From NCBI GenBank assembly GCA_963757945.1, contig CAVWTN010000002.1, positions 806,001 to 870,000 on the forward strand: a stretch of DNA of 64,000 bases. The letters run 5' to 3'. Numbering within the stretch: position 1 is the first letter of the stretch; each line of letters opens with the position of its first letter. Under the pieces are notes generated by a model. It was not told the origin of the DNA. It searched no databases and saw only the letters and a program-made list of their open reading frames with translations. This DNA is from CAVWTN01 sp963757945 (GTDB taxonomy: Bacteria > Vulcanimicrobiota > Vulcanimicrobiia > Vulcanimicrobiales > Vulcanimicrobiaceae). The position numbers were made by a program, and so were the translations under genes. Below are positions 8,674 through 18,137 of this stretch, in pieces.

Positions 8674-9255
8674 CTATCCGGCGGCTCCCTCGGCGACGCG
8701 CCGTTCCATCGTTTCGAGGAGCGCGCGTACGTCGCTACCGCATTCCAGCAGCCGCGCGTGCTCGGGCCGGATGAATCCACTCGCGACGGCCCGCTCGATC
8801 TGCGCCAGCGTGCCCGCGAAATAATCGGCGACGTCGAGCAACGCCACCGGCTTGCGATGCACGCCCAGTTGCGTCAGCGTGATCATCTCGAAGAGCTCGT
8901 CGAGCGTTCCGAAGCCGCCCGGCAACGCGATGAAGCCGTCCGAGAGCTTGGCCATCACGACCTTGCGCTCGTGCATGCTGCCGACTTCGCGCAACTCCGT
9001 GAGACCTTCGTGCGCCACCTCCGCGGCGAACAGCCCGCGCGGCAACACGCCGACGACATCGCCGCCCGCGGCGAGCATCGCATCGGCGAGGATCCCCATC
9101 AGGCCGACGCTTCCGCCGCCGTAAACGAGCGAGCGTCCCGTACCGGCGAGCTCGCCGGCGAGCCGCCGCGTCATCTCGTGAATCTGCGGATCGTTCCCGC
9201 TCTTCGAGCCGCAGAAGACGCAGACGCGCCGCATCGAGATCACGTGCTTCTCCAT
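8674..9255 (-). CDS. LOG-family Rossmann protein (TIGR00730 type)
   Basis: This protein resembles cytokinin-riboside-5'-monophosphate phosphoribohydrolases. The two signature motifs are present: GGGSVGLMG (about residues 46-54) and PGGFGTLDE (112-120), which bind the nucleotide phosphate and carry the catalytic Glu. It has 193 residues from ATG 9255; an internal ATG at 9234 (MRRVCVFCGS) would also give a normal-length member, and neither has a strong ribosome site. It likely hydrolyses N6-modified or plain AMP to base and ribose 5-phosphate. It is convergent with the TetR gene and divergent from the SDR gene. Confidence 0.85.
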   Translation of the reverse strand: MEKHVISMRRVCVFCGSKSGNDPQIHEMTRRLAGELAGTGRSLVYGGGSVGLMGILADAMLAAGGDVVGVLPRGLFAAEVAHEGLTELREVGSMHERKVVMAKLSDGFIALPGGFGTLDELFEMITLTQLGVHRKPVALLDVADYFAGTLAQIERAVASGFIRPEHARLLECGSDVRALLETMERRVAEGAAG

Positions 9256-9345
9256 CGCAGGGAGTATCGGCGAGCGAACCCGCGATCACCCGCCGGGCGG
9301 CCGCGGAAGGCGGCCCGCCGCGGCTAGCGGAAGGCCTGGCGCATC

Positions 9346-10062
9346 ATGACGGCGCGAATGTCGCTCGAGGGAAAACTCGCGCTCGTAACCGGCGCGAACC
9401 GGGGGATCGGGCGCGCGATCGCGGAGCGCTTCCTCGCGGAGGGCGCCCGCTGCGTCCTCACCGTTCGCGACCATGCGACCGCGGCGGAGATCGCGAGCCG
9501 GCTCCCGGAGCGCACGGCTGAGATCGAGGTCTGCGAGCTCTCGGATCCCGCCTCGATCGCCGCGCTCGGAAAGCGCTTCCGGGCGCGGCACGCGTCGCTC
9601 GACATCCTCGTGAACAACGGAGCGATCTTTCTCAAAGAGGATCGCGCCATGACCGCGGACGCGCTCGATGCCGCCGTGCTGCGCGCGACGCTCGAGGTGA
9701 ACCTCTTCGGGACGATCGAGATGTGCAAGACGTTCGCGCCGCTGATCCCGCGGGGCGGGCGCATCATCAACCTCTCCTCGACCATGGGGCAGCTCGACGG
9801 CGGCTTGGAGCCCTATGCCGCCGCCTACGGCATCAGCAAGACCGCGCTCAACGCCTATACGAGTGCGCTGGCGGCGGCGCTGCACAAGCGAGGGATCCTC
9901 GTCGACGCGTTTCACCCGGGCTGGGTGAAGACGGAAATGGGCGGCCCGGGAGCGCAACGCGACCCGAACGAGGCGACCCAAACGGCGCTATATCTCGCGG
10001 CGCGGCCCGCCGGAGGCCGAACCGGACGCTTCTGGCTCGACGAAAAACCGATCCCCTGGTAG
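9346..10062 (+). CDS. Short-chain dehydrogenase/reductase
   Basis: A classical SDR with 238 residues. The cofactor motif is TGANRGIG (15-22), the structural motif is NNGA, the catalytic Ser lies in NLSSTMGQ, and the YGISK pair supplies Tyr and Lys. It ends with an HPGWVKTEMGG cofactor-loop motif typical of carbonyl-reductase-like members. It oxidises or reduces an unknown carbonyl or alcohol with NAD(P)H. A second ATG at 9358 (MSLEGK) is an alternative start. Neighbours give no pathway. Confidence 0.87.
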   Translation: MTARMSLEGKLALVTGANRGIGRAIAERFLAEGARCVLTVRDHATAAEIASRLPERTAEIEVCELSDPASIAALGKRFRARHASLDILVNNGAIFLKEDRAMTADALDAAVLRATLEVNLFGTIEMCKTFAPLIPRGGRIINLSSTMGQLDGGLEPYAAAYGISKTALNAYTSALAAALHKRGILVDAFHPGWVKTEMGGPGAQRDPNEATQTALYLAARPAGGRTGRFWLDEKPIPW

Positions 10063-10105
10063 ACGCGCGTGCGTCCGTCGACGAGGGATAGGACGATGCG
10101 GAGCG

Positions 10106-10324
10106 TTAGGCGCGGTGGAGGCGGAGGCGAAGGTGGGCGCGGGGCCGGCGGTAGGCGATCGAGGCGGGTTCGTCGTCCGCCTCGGATATACAGACGAGCG
10201 TCTCGCGGGCAGGCGGATTCGCCGATTTGAAAAGGCTGACGTCGGAATCACGACTGTCCGCGCCCCAGCGGTTCGCGGCAATACCGAGGATCCCAAGGGA
10301 TCCGAGCAACAGTGCAACTTCCAT
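10106..10324 (-). CDS. Small membrane-anchored hypothetical protein
   Basis: This 72-residue protein has an N-terminal hydrophobic helix (VALLLGSLGILGIAA) followed by NRWGADSRDSD and a charged tail. Short proteins with a W-G-x-D-S-R-D motif just after one membrane helix recur in several phyla, without known function. Three ATG codons stand in a row (10330, 10327, 10324); AGGAGA at 10331-10336 is spaced 6 nt from the third, which is therefore chosen. It is divergent from the LysR gene. Confidence 0.6.
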   Translation of the reverse strand: MEVALLLGSLGILGIAANRWGADSRDSDVSLFKSANPPARETLVCISEADDEPASIAYRRPRAHLRLRLHRA

Positions 10325-10362
10325 CATCATTCTCTCCTAGGGCTCTAGCCTACCACTCTGGA

Positions 10363-10383
10363 ACTATCGGCATAAACGATAGT
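10363..10383. promoter_or_regulatory. Palindrome in the LysR promoter region
   Basis: ACTATCG (10363-10369) and CGATAGT (10377-10383) are perfect 7-bp arms around a 7-bp spacer, 38 bp before the likely LysR start and 39 bp before the divergent small gene. The size and symmetry fit a LysR-type recognition site, used for autoregulation or for the divergent gene. Confidence 0.5.
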
Positions 10384-11308
10384 ATCGATGACATAGATCA
10401 GCAGAGACGATGGAGCGAGTGATGGAACTACGCCACTTGGAGACCTTCCGAACCGTTGCAGCCGAGCAAAGCTTCACGCGTGCAGCCGAACTCTTGAGTT
10501 ACGCGCAATCCAGCGTCACCGCTCAAATTCAGACGCTGGAGACGGAGCTCGGCGTCCCTCTGTTCGATCGGCTGGGCAAGAAGATCTCGCTGACGACGGC
10601 CGGGGAGCAGCTTTTGCCGTATGCGGGCCGCATCCGCGACCTCGTCGAGGAGGCGCGGGCGAGCGTCCGGCTCGACGGCGTTCCCGGCGGGACGCTCGTG
10701 ATCGGCTCCGCCGAGACGCTCTGCACCTACCGGCTCCCGCCGATCCTGCGAGCGTTCCGCAAGCATTACCCCGAGGTCCAGTTGACGATCCATGCGGGCG
10801 AACCAGAGGACTCGCGGCGCGACCTCGCAAGCGGGCAGATCGACCTCGCGATCCAGTTCGGCGACGATGACGACGACGACGCGGGCCTGCACTCGATCGA
10901 TCTCGTCGCAGAGCCCGTGTCCGTCGTGGCGGCCCCCGACCACCCGCTGGCCGGGAAGCTGCGCGTTACGGCCCGCGAACTCGCGCGCTCGACCGCGATC
11001 CTGACCGAGAATCAGTGCGGCTACCGCCGCCTCTACGAGGCACACCTCAAGCGCGCCGGCTTCGACCCGCAGGGGACGCTCCATTTCAACAGCGTCGAAG
11101 CGATCAAGCAGTGCGTGATGGCCGGGCTCGGCATTTCGATACTCCCCACCGTCGCCGTCGAACGGGAACTTGCGCGCGGCAGCCTCACGCGCCTGAACGT
11201 GACGCTGCACGCGGAGATCCGCACGAAGCTCACCTACCGCCGTGACAAATGGTTATCGCCGACGCTGCGCGCCTTCATCGACGAGGCCATTCGGACCCAA
11301 GGCAGCGC

Positions 11309-13025
<1,717 letters not shown>

Positions 13026-13051
13026 CCTGCACGCTCCCAACGCTGCCGCCG

Positions 13052-13142
13052 GAGCGTCCCTCCGCCGGCATGATCCGGTTCAGGTGAACGGTCGGCGCGC
13101 CAATCGCGCCCTCTCAGCCCGGAACACCGGACTCCCGTCGCC
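13052..13142 (-). promoter_or_regulatory. TPP riboswitch upstream of thiC
   Basis: Read on the minus strand, the conserved THI-element parts occur in order: GGGAGTCCGG and CCGGGCTGAGAGGG (P2/P3 side, CUGAGA core), then ACCTGAACCGGATCATGCC and GGCGGAGGGA (P4/P5 side), closed by a short GCG/CGC P1. It ends 26 nt before the thiC ATG, which suits control of translation. High TPP should turn thiC off. Confidence 0.9.
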
Positions 13143-13213
13143 TGGCCGGTCTTAGACGGCGTGACGGAGAACCCCGCTGGGCCGCAGCGACCCTGCGCCT
13201 GTATCACTAAGAG

Positions 13214-13251
13214 AAAAAAGCGAGCAGGCCGGGGTCGAACCGCCGGCCTGC
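13214..13251 (-). terminator. Intrinsic terminator after the lipoprotein gene
   Basis: On the minus strand GCAGGCCGG and CCGGCCTGC form a perfect 9-bp stem (13224-13251) around a 10-nt loop, followed by TCGC and six T (13214-13219). It ends the lipoprotein transcript before the thiC riboswitch begins. Confidence 0.8.
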
Positions 13252-13281
13252 GAGCCATGAGCCGCTAAGAACGCGGACCCG

Positions 13282-14712
13282 TCAGCAGCTCAGCTGCGTC
13301 ACGCACGGATCGAGCCAAACGAACTGGCTGGAGATCGCACTCGGCCAGCCGTCCGGGATCCAGATCCTGGACCCGTCCGTCGGAATCCCGTATTTCGCCG
13401 CCGCGCTTGCCCACGCGGACTTGTCGGGATCGCGCTGCGCACCGGTACGCCGGACCATCCACTGCGACGAGGCCGTCGTGTCGTGGACGAACCCGCCGTA
13501 ATGGATCAACGCCTTCGCAACCATCCGCTGCACGGGGTCTGAGACCGCGGCGTCGACTTGCGAATCGGTGAGGTTCAGCCACAATCTCGCGCCGACCGGA
13601 GCGCCGCTCCCTCCCCCGCAGTACACGTCGGGAGTCGCGATGCTCGGATAGACGGTTCCGGTGGAGCACGGGGAACCGATCAAGACGGCGTGATTGATCG
13701 AGCCTTGGAGCAGGTCTTGCGCCGAGACCATTCCGGAGATGAGCGAGACGTGCCCGTTATCGACCGCGCCGTCGTAGGACTGCGCCCACGCCGTGCTCGT
13801 GTACGTATCGAACTTCTCGCCCGATGAGATGTTGCCGCTCGAGAGAACGTTGCCGGCCTGATAGAACTCATACGTGTAGCGGCCGTTCGGATCGACGACG
13901 ACCATCTGTTTGTCGGAACCCGAATAGGCTTGCCCAGGAACCGCGTCGCTCGGGATGTGCACCGTGAGCCCTTGCAGTGAAGGGCAGGACCAAGCCGTGC
14001 AGTTGATCGTCACGGCCGGGTCCGAGGTCTTTGCGAGGTACACCGGCATTCCACCGTCGTCGGCGTTGCCGATCAGCAGCGGAAACTGCGAGGACCAGTT
14101 GCCCATGCCGTAGCCGTGTGAATTATAGTACGAGTTCGCCGACGACGACCACGACGCGATATGCGCAGCGGGATTCCGGCTGTCCAGCTTCTGCAGCATC
14201 ACATTCGCGGAACTCCACTGCGGCCAGCCGGCGGCGGCGTAATTTCCGCCGCCCGGAGCCGGGGCCGAAGCGCTCGTGAAACTTAGATTCACCTGATTCA
14301 CCTGACCCGCGACAACGTTTGCCGTCGTCGAGCCGGTCGCGATCGTTGAACCGGTTGCGTTTTGGCCACCGTAGAGCGTTCCGTCAAAGCGAACCGTTCC
14401 CGGGGTCACCTGCAGATTCAAAGAGCACGACGTCGTGCAATTCGAAATCGCCTGCGTGACGACGCCCGCATTCGTCGCGACGATCTTGACTGATTGGATC
14501 GACGATGAGGCCGCCGTTCGAACCGATGAACCCGATGTTGTCGATCCTATGACGGCGGTCACACTGACCATAATGGAGCCGCCCGTTTGCGGCAGGGCCG
14601 CGATGCCGGCCCCGCTGCCTCCTCCGCCACCGCATGCTGCAAGTGACATCGCTGCAAGCGTGATCGCGAGCGACATCACTGCACTCTTCGACTTTTGTCT
14701 TGTGGAGAACAC
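13282..14712 (-). CDS. Secreted lipoprotein, uncharacterised beta-rich family
   Basis: The 476-residue protein starts at GTG 14712, with GAGGG upstream. Its lipoprotein signal has Arg/Lys in the first ten residues, then MSLAITLAAMSLAAC with the lipidated Cys27, followed by a Gly/Ser-rich linker. Residues about 45-150 look like a short beta domain. The remainder (about 160-476) has VVVDPNGRYTYEFYQA, GSINHAVLIGSPC, GARLWLNLTDSQVD and KALIHYGGFVHDT, a pattern also seen in large secreted proteins of soil bacteria with no assigned activity. It is probably on the cell surface. No enzyme motif is recognised. Confidence 0.75.
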   Translation of the reverse strand: MFSTRQKSKSAVMSLAITLAAMSLAACGGGGGSGAGIAALPQTGGSIMVSVTAVIGSTTSGSSVRTAASSSIQSVKIVATNAGVVTQAISNCTTSCSLNLQVTPGTVRFDGTLYGGQNATGSTIATGSTTANVVAGQVNQVNLSFTSASAPAPGGGNYAAAGWPQWSSANVMLQKLDSRNPAAHIASWSSSANSYYNSHGYGMGNWSSQFPLLIGNADDGGMPVYLAKTSDPAVTINCTAWSCPSLQGLTVHIPSDAVPGQAYSGSDKQMVVVDPNGRYTYEFYQAGNVLSSGNISSGEKFDTYTSTAWAQSYDGAVDNGHVSLISGMVSAQDLLQGSINHAVLIGSPCSTGTVYPSIATPDVYCGGGSGAPVGARLWLNLTDSQVDAAVSDPVQRMVAKALIHYGGFVHDTTASSQWMVRRTGAQRDPDKSAWASAAAKYGIPTDGSRIWIPDGWPSAISSQFVWLDPCVTQLSC

Positions 14713-14739
14713 TTACCCACCCTCGACGGATCTTGCCAT

Positions 14740-14748
14740 TGTGAATAA
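14740..14748 (-). promoter_or_regulatory. DnaA box, TTATTCACA
   Basis: TGTGAATAA on the plus strand is TTATTCACA on the minus strand, within the consensus TTATNCACA. It lies 28 bp upstream of the lipoprotein start. Confidence 0.45.
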
Positions 14749-14959
14749 ATGCATCGGCACAATATTCACTCGGACGAATTGGTCCTTACCCATTGGTGAG
14801 CAAAGTTACAACACGTTCGGCTCAGTTTCGAAACGAAACAATGAGGGAAGCGCCGAAAAAGTGTGATGTAGATCGCTTTTCCGATGCGCGCGCTCGTGCA
14901 CGAGTGCAACATCACGACATGGAACACGCATGCCGGTGTCATCGAGCGATCGGCGAGAC

Positions 14960-14968
14960 TGTGGATAA
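14960..14968 (-). promoter_or_regulatory. Perfect DnaA box, TTATCCACA
   Basis: TGTGGATAA on the plus strand is an exact high-affinity DnaA box on the minus strand. It has the same orientation as the boxes at 14740 and 15012. Confidence 0.6.
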
Positions 14969-15011
14969 CGTTCACATTTGCCGATCACGAATCTCACAAA
15001 GACACCGTCCC

Positions 15012-15020
15012 TGTGGATAA
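15012..15020 (-). promoter_or_regulatory. Perfect DnaA box, TTATCCACA
   Basis: A second exact copy lies 52 bp (about five helical turns) from the previous one and in the same orientation. Confidence 0.6.
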
Positions 15021-15259
15021 CATCGCGTCGCACTCGGACCGCGCGTGACGGCCTATGTTTCCGCGCGCGCCGCGAACCGTTCGAACTCGATTCCGGGCCC
15101 CGCGCAAGCCGTCCGCGGGGTGCGAGAGCCGGAGTCCAAGGGCGGCAGGCCTCGCGGCTAGGGCCCGCGTTCCTGCCGGCTTCGCCTGGGACGATCGGCC
15201 CAGCCCGCACGAACGGGAAGCACTCGAAAGTCGCCTAGGCTTGTGGCACGATAACGGGC

Positions 15260-16705
15260 GTGAGCGTCACCGACCACGTCATTGCGCAGCCCCAACCGAT
15301 CCACGCCGGGCGAGCCGCGCTCTTGGCAGGCATTGCCCTCTACGCCGTTGGCGTCGCCCTCGTCTTTACGGGCTTCGGACCGATCGATCTCGGGGACCTC
15401 AGGGTCCCCGTGTGCCTGGGCCTCGCGTTCGGTCCGATCGCTCTGTATCTCCTCGTCAAGCACCCGTTGATCTTCCCGCTCGGCGTCTACCTGTTCACGA
15501 TACCGATCGACGTGATTCTGCAGAACTCGAGCGGCGCCACCGCCGCCAGGATCATCGCGATCGTTGCGGCGGGCGTCCTCGGGCTGCATATCCTGGCTCG
15601 CCGCGAGGTTCGTCCGCCGGGGCGCGCCTGGTACGGCTGGCTGGCCCTCATCACGTGGTGCGGCCTCTCGTTCATCTGGACGATCAGCGGGGATTCGAGC
15701 CTGCTGGCCTTCGGCACGCTCTTGCAGCTCTTCTTGATGCTCACGGTCCTCATGCTGTATCCCGTCACCCAGGCCGACCTCAAGGCCGTCATGGCGCTGG
15801 TCGTCGGCTCGGGCATCTTCGCGGCGATCTACGGCATCGTGGGCTTCTATAGCGGGCGCGTCCTCGCCGGGACGTACTCCCGCCTGACGCTGCGGACCGA
15901 CAGCGGCCTCGCCGTCGACCCCAACGGGTTCGCCGCGAGCTTCCTCTTGCCGATCGCGCTGGCCATGGCCGCCCTCTCCGCCTCGCGCAACGTCGCCGTC
16001 CGGATCCTGGCCGGCGCGTCGATCATCCTCATGATCGTGGGCATCCTCTTGACGAGCTCGCGCGGCGGGCTGCTCGCGGCGATGCTCATCCTGGTCTACT
16101 TCGCGATACGCACCCGCCAGCGCATCCTCACGCTGATCTTGGGCGTCTCGGCGGTCGGGCTCAGCGTCATGTTCCCCGCGGTTTGGATCCGCTTCGCGAC
16201 CGACGACGGCGCCCAAGGGAGCGGCACGGGCCGCACGTTCATCTGGGCGACCGGTCTACGCGACTTCTGGGACCATTTCTTGACGGGCTCCGGGATCGGC
16301 ACCTACGGCGACGTCTACAACCACAATTTCTTCAACGTCTACCAGGCGGTGTTCCAGGGCTGGTCCCGACCGGGCCACAGCATCATCGTGAACACGCTGG
16401 TAGAGCTGGGCATCGTCGGCCTGGTCCTGGTCCTGGGATCCTGGTTCATGACGTTCCGGGAGCTCCGCAACGTGGCGGCCCGGAGCAAGTTCTATCCGAT
16501 GCGCCTGGCGCTCGAGGCTGCGCTCCTCGCGCTGTTCTACGAGTCCCTCACCATCGACGTGCTCCACCTGAAGTACTACTGGCTCGCGTTCACGCTCGTG
16601 CTCATGGTCGCAGCCGCAGACCGTAAAGAGCAGCAGAAGGCGCAAGCCGAGGCCCAGGCCGAGGCCCAAGCGCTGGCCCGGGCCCAAGCTCAAGCCTTCG
16701 TCTAG
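15260..16705 (+). CDS. O-antigen ligase/polymerase family membrane protein (Wzy-like)
   Basis: The 481-residue protein (GTG start) has about 11-12 membrane helices. A large periplasmic loop carries LTSSRGG and, further on, TGSGIGTYGDVYN before HSIIVNTLVELGIVG, the Wzy_C/O-antigen ligase pattern. It should polymerise lipid-linked repeat units in the periplasm or join glycan to an acceptor. As the only polymerase candidate in a locus with Wzx, Wza and Wzc, it is probably Wzy. The cytoplasmic C-terminus ends in a Q-A-E-A-Q-A low-complexity tail. Confidence 0.8.
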   Translation: MSVTDHVIAQPQPIHAGRAALLAGIALYAVGVALVFTGFGPIDLGDLRVPVCLGLAFGPIALYLLVKHPLIFPLGVYLFTIPIDVILQNSSGATAARIIAIVAAGVLGLHILARREVRPPGRAWYGWLALITWCGLSFIWTISGDSSLLAFGTLLQLFLMLTVLMLYPVTQADLKAVMALVVGSGIFAAIYGIVGFYSGRVLAGTYSRLTLRTDSGLAVDPNGFAASFLLPIALAMAALSASRNVAVRILAGASIILMIVGILLTSSRGGLLAAMLILVYFAIRTRQRILTLILGVSAVGLSVMFPAVWIRFATDDGAQGSGTGRTFIWATGLRDFWDHFLTGSGIGTYGDVYNHNFFNVYQAVFQGWSRPGHSIIVNTLVELGIVGLVLVLGSWFMTFRELRNVAARSKFYPMRLALEAALLALFYESLTIDVLHLKYYWLAFTLVLMVAAADRKEQQKAQAEAQAEAQALARAQAQAFV

Positions 16706-17034
16706 CGGAGTCCGGCGAGGCACGCCCGGCGGGGAGGGTCCGACGAGGACGCCGCGCGGGCGGTAGGCGTCGGGAAGGCCTGTGCGAGCACCGGTGTTGA
16801 GGCCCCGCGATCGGGCAAACGCCGCCCAACGGTCCGCAAGCGGGCCCACGGTCCGGAAACATCCACGCCGGACGCGCGCGGGCCCCGAGCCTCCGCTCAC
16901 ACCTCGGGCCTGGCCCCGGGCATGAGCCTTACCGAACCTCGAAGAGGGGCAGGGCGGGCACTGCAGGCGGCCCTGGAGGACGCCCGCCGGCGAAGGGGGG
17001 GCGGCCGGCCGCGCAACCGCGCGGGGCGACGGGC
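16706..17034. other. GC-rich intergenic region without a recognised gene
   Basis: This gap of about 330 bp is very rich in G+C and lies between convergent genes. It contains only a 38-codon Arg/Gly-rich open frame (16922-17038, plus) that looks like composition noise. No T-tracted terminator was seen. Confidence 0.5.
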
Positions 17035-17418
17035 CTAGGAGGCTCGGGCAGCTCCCCAGGCCGCTTCGGAAACGATCCGGATCAACGACTCGTCGTCGTC
17101 CGCCTTCGAGACAGCGGCGCTCGCCCCGGCGATGTAGCACGAAGCGCGGAACAGCTCGTCGTCCTTCGAACAGTACACGACGATACTGGCCGCCGGCACG
17201 ATCTCGCGCAGCGAGCGAATCGAGACCAGCGCGTTCTCCGAATAGTCGACGTCGAGAAACACGACGGCGGGATCATGCCCACGCAAGTCCCGCTCATCGA
17301 TATTCGGCCGGCTGGCAACTACGGCGCACCCGGCCTGCTCGAGCAATGCCTCAAGATACGGTAGAAAGAACCGTTGGGGCTCGATGACATATGTTCGTGC
17401 GGCAGGCGCAGTCTGCAT
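17035..17418 (-). CDS. Stand-alone atypical receiver-domain protein
   Basis: This 127-residue protein is a single response-regulator fold without an output domain. The phosphoacceptor Asp is in VVFLDVDY (about residue 56), and the conserved Lys is in AVSKADD. The acidic pair that binds Mg2+ is replaced by I-E-P-Q. The neighbouring NarL-type regulator has I-E-S-Q at the same place, so the two are probably paralogues and may interact. A DevR-like palindrome at 17477-17490 lies in its upstream region. It is probably a signalling adaptor for the exopolysaccharide locus. Confidence 0.75.
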   Translation of the reverse strand: MQTAPAARTYVIEPQRFFLPYLEALLEQAGCAVVASRPNIDERDLRGHDPAVVFLDVDYSENALVSIRSLREIVPAASIVVYCSKDDELFRASCYIAGASAAVSKADDDESLIRIVSEAAWGAARAS

Positions 17419-17450
17419 ACGTCAAGTGTGACATTCGCAAGAGTTTCTTA

Positions 17451-17490
17451 ACAGTCCAAGTAGGGGAGAACCCGATGGGACCTAGGTCCC
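17451..17490 (-). promoter_or_regulatory. DevR-like palindrome plus half-site before the receiver gene
   Basis: GGGACCTAGGTCCC (17477-17490) is a perfect palindrome centred 65 nt upstream of the receiver ATG. A half-site TTGGACT on the minus strand (17459-17453) follows 32 bp nearer the gene. The wza leader has the same arrangement. Confidence 0.5.
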
Positions 17491-17501
17491 GTCGTCACCC
17501 G

Positions 17502-18137
17502 TTATACGAGCCCGTTCCTGATGGCGTAGACCGCTGCACGGGAGCGCGCGTTGATGTTCAGCTTGGCGAAGATGTGACTGATATGGTTCTTGACCGTCTT
17601 TTCCGAAAGCGACAGGCGTACGCCGATCTCTTTGTTTGAGAGGCCTTCCGCGATGAGGCGGATGATCTCGCTCTCGCGGCGCGACAGCTCGTTGAGATCG
17701 CGGCTGACGCCGGCACGGCGCCGCAGCATCGTCCCGGCGATCCGGGAATCCGCGTAGAACTCGCCACCGGCGACGGAACGAACGATCTGAACCAATGCCT
17801 CGGGCGTGATGTCTTTGACGATGTAGGCGTCGGCGTTTGCCGCCAGAGCGCGTTGCATCACTTCGGCCCGCAGATGCATCGAGAGGACGCAGACTCGGGC
17901 TCTAGGAGCGGCCTTGGCGCAGGCAGCGATCGCTTCTTCCATCTCGACCGCGTGTCCGTCGATATCGAGCACGATCAGATCGGGTTGGAGCTTCACGAGC
18001 GGAGAGTTCGCCGTGCTGTCAGCGTGGCCGATCACATTGATCGACGGATCCTGACCGAGGACTTGGCAGAGCGCCTTAGCGACGAGAAGTTGACTCTCGA
18101 TCAGAAAGACGCGGACGGGCGCGAATGTAACTGCCAT
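17502..18137 (-). CDS. NarL/LuxR-family response regulator
   Basis: The 211-residue protein has an N-terminal receiver domain (phosphoacceptor Asp in LIVLDIDG, Ser in CVLSMH, Lys in YIVKDI) and a C-terminal LuxR helix-turn-helix (LSRRESEIIRLIAEGLSNKE, then LSEKTVKNHISHIFAKL). The usual DD pair at the start is I-E-S-Q, so phosphorylation may be weak or absent. The recognition helix EKTVKN matches that of mycobacterial DevR/DosR, whose Lys and Asn residues contact GGGAC. DevR-like sites lie upstream of wza and of the downstream receiver gene, making this the obvious candidate regulator of the locus. Confidence 0.88.
   Translation of the reverse strand: MAVTFAPVRVFLIESQLLVAKALCQVLGQDPSINVIGHADSTANSPLVKLQPDLIVLDIDGHAVEMEEAIAACAKAAPRARVCVLSMHLRAEVMQRALAANADAYIVKDITPEALVQIVRSVAGGEFYADSRIAGTMLRRRAGVSRDLNELSRRESEIIRLIAEGLSNKEIGVRLSLSEKTVKNHISHIFAKLNINARSRAAVYAIRNGLV

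Larger units (their letters stand above)
14713..15259. other. Long AT-richer intergenic region with DnaA boxes
   Basis: This 547-bp gap separates the divergent lipoprotein and O-antigen ligase-like genes. I see no convincing gene; short open frames lack ribosome sites and coding character. The first 300 bp are clearly richer in A+T than the rest of the window and contain three TTATNCACA sites, listed separately. From about 15030 the base composition returns to the local norm. Confidence 0.6.

Noticed and set aside
13221..13262. Apparent tRNA 3' half (GGTTCGA loop) on the minus strand
   Set aside because: The TTCGA-like loop sits in a perfect 9-bp stem followed by six T. No acceptor or anticodon stem pairs, so it is an intrinsic terminator.
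14766..14975. 69-codon minus-strand open frame with several Cys and His
   Set aside because: It overlaps the DnaA-box region, lacks a ribosome site and shows no coding-type third-position bias.
15391..15410. CGGGGACC-TCAG-GGTCCCCG palindrome resembling a DevR box
   Set aside because: The spacer is four bases rather than two and it lies inside the polymerase coding region, so codon use explains it better.
16922..17038. 38-codon Arg/Gly-rich open frame
   Set aside because: No ribosome site, no recognisable family, and composition expected by chance in DNA this rich in G+C.
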